NCBI GenBank assembly: GCA_902497145.1
Contig: CABVDR010000059.1
Location: forward strand, 1-15,682
Direction: 5' to 3'
Length of the DNA stretch: 15,682 nucleotides
Source of the DNA: an uncultured Oscillospiraceae bacterium
Lineage (GTDB): Bacteria; Bacillota; Clostridia; Oscillospirales; Oscillospiraceae
Shown here one piece after another: positions 14,853 through 15,682 of this stretch; the first letter of the stretch is position 1, and each line of letters starts with the position of its first letter. The notes under the pieces were generated by a model, which worked only from the letters and a program-made list of their open reading frames with translations, searched no databases and was not told the origin of the DNA. Both the position numbers and the translations under genes were made by a program.

Positions 14853-14898
14853 AAAAAGACCCCCGTTTTGCAAAAATCTGCAAAACGGGGGTTCTTTT
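14853..14898. terminator. Bidirectional terminator between glycosyltransferase and flavoprotein
   Basis: Bases 14859-14872 pair perfectly with 14879-14892 over 14 bp (CCCCCG/CGGGGG core) around the 6-nt loop AAAATC. A-rich bases lie to the left and TTCTTTT to the right, so it terminates both the glycosyltransferase (stop 14826) and the reverse-strand flavoprotein (stop 14907). Confidence 0.9.
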
Positions 14899-14906
14899 AT
14901 CTGTTG

Positions 14907-15682
14907 TTATGCTAAGGGCTCAAAATCGCTGGCGGGGCGGCGGCAGATGGGACAGACGAAGTCTTCCGGCAGGGTGTCGGACTCATAGACAAAACCGCAG
15001 ATCTTGCACACAAAGCCCTTGGGTTTGTCCTGGGGAACGGGAGCTTCCTCCACCAGCTCCTCGCCCTTCACGCTGGCGGCCAGCACCTTGGCCAGAGCCT
15101 CCAGCTCGGCGTCCTGACCAGGGGCCAGGGAGGACTTCAGGGTGACGGGAGCCTCCAGAATCTCCATGTTCTTCAGGCCGGAGAGGATCTCAGTCATCAG
15201 TTTGCCGCTGGCAGGAGCCCAGGAGCCGTTCTGGATAAGGGCGACCTTCCGGTTGCGCAGAGCGTGGTGGGCGATGTCGTGGAGGAGATTCTCCATGGTG
15301 ACAAAGATGCCGTTATTGTAAGTGGTGGAGGCAAAGACAATGTGGCTGTACTTGAAGGCGTCGGAGAGGACGTAAGAGTAGTGGGTCACCGACACGTCGT
15401 ACATTTCCACAGGAATGCCCAACTCAGCCAGGCGGCAAGCCAGAATGTTGGCCGCCGTCTCGGTGCCGCCGTATACAGAGGCAAAGGCGATGAGCACGCC
15501 CTCGACCTCCGGCTCATAGGCGGCCCATTTGGCATACTTGTCCAGAATGTAGCCCAGATCCTTGCGCCACACGGGACCGTGGAGAGGGCAGATCATCTGG
15601 ATGTCCAGCCCGGCGGCCTTACGCATCAAGGCCTGAACCTGCGGGCCGTATTTCCCCACAATGTTGGTGTAGTAGCGGCGGG
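14907..15682 (-). CDS. fprA: FprA-type flavodiiron protein with rubredoxin tail, N-terminus missing
   Basis: An open frame enters from the right edge and ends at TAA (14909-14907), showing about 257 residues. The first visible part, RRYYTNIVGKYGPQ and CPLHGPVWRKDLG, is the end of the metallo-beta-lactamase-like diiron domain; the His in PLHGP is a usual iron ligand. A flavodoxin domain follows (VLIAFASVYGGTETAAN, ASTTYNNGIF, QNGSWAPASGK), which binds FMN. The last 37 residues form a short rubredoxin-like domain with CKIC and CPIC, spaced as in rubrerythrin-type tails. Such proteins reduce O2 or NO in anaerobes, taking electrons through rubredoxin; here the donor domain is built in. The GTG at 15659 is internal, not the start. 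Confidence 0.92.
   Translation of the reverse strand, partial: RRYYTNIVGKYGPQVQALMRKAAGLDIQMICPLHGPVWRKDLGYILDKYAKWAAYEPEVEGVLIAFASVYGGTETAANILACRLAELGIPVEMYDVSVTHYSYVLSDAFKYSHIVFASTTYNNGIFVTMENLLHDIAHHALRNRKVALIQNGSWAPASGKLMTEILSGLKNMEILEAPVTLKSSLAPGQDAELEALAKVLAASVKGEELVEEAPVPQDKPKGFVCKICGFVYESDTLPEDFVCPICRRPASDFEPLA

Overview
The window looks like chromosomal DNA from a gut-type Clostridia, most likely the Oscillospiraceae (Flavonifractor/Lawsonibacter/Intestinimonas neighbourhood). This is inferred from GC-rich coding DNA with strong AGGAGG ribosome binding sites, a GHKL/LytTR two-component pair, a VTC/DUF4956/CotH operon, a permease fused to its substrate-binding domain, and an FprA flavoprotein with a C-terminal rubredoxin. 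No sequence search was possible, so the taxonomic call is soft.

Layout. At 1-1495 the end of a LytTR response regulator overlaps a GHKL sensor kinase. At 1561-3214 a separate promoter drives a seven-helix membrane diguanylate cyclase. From 3215 to 3792 there is no gene. Its first half folds on paper into a compact multi-hairpin RNA closed by an 8-bp long-range helix, which looks like a solitary structured RNA or mobile-element end. A DUF2798 membrane protein (3793-4275) follows and ends in a terminator. At 4412-6333 an OmpR-type regulator and its kinase overlap by 4 nt. The kinase stop codon lies inside a 16-bp terminator stem.

At 6418-9897 is a three-gene operon: a VTC-type polyphosphate polymerase domain protein, a DUF4956 membrane protein and a secreted, membrane-anchored CotH kinase. 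A 14-bp bidirectional terminator separates it from the reverse-strand ABC operon (13269-9986). That operon encodes an ATPase with CBS domains, a permease and a permease/substrate-binding fusion of the osmoprotectant (OpuC/OpuF/EgtU) family. All three genes start at non-ATG codons, each decided by its ribosome binding site or overlap. A divergent intergenic region leads to a family-2 membrane glycosyltransferase (13585-14826). A second bidirectional terminator separates it from a reverse-strand FprA-type flavodiiron protein that runs off the right edge.

The window therefore groups signalling (two two-component systems and c-di-GMP), envelope or polyphosphate chemistry (VTC/DUF4956/CotH, glycosyltransferase), solute uptake and oxygen/NO defence. 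The two items most worth a second look are the structured non-coding stretch at 3314-3556 and the VTC-DUF4956-CotH operon, whose CotH kinase carries an unusual Met/Gly/Pro-rich insertion.
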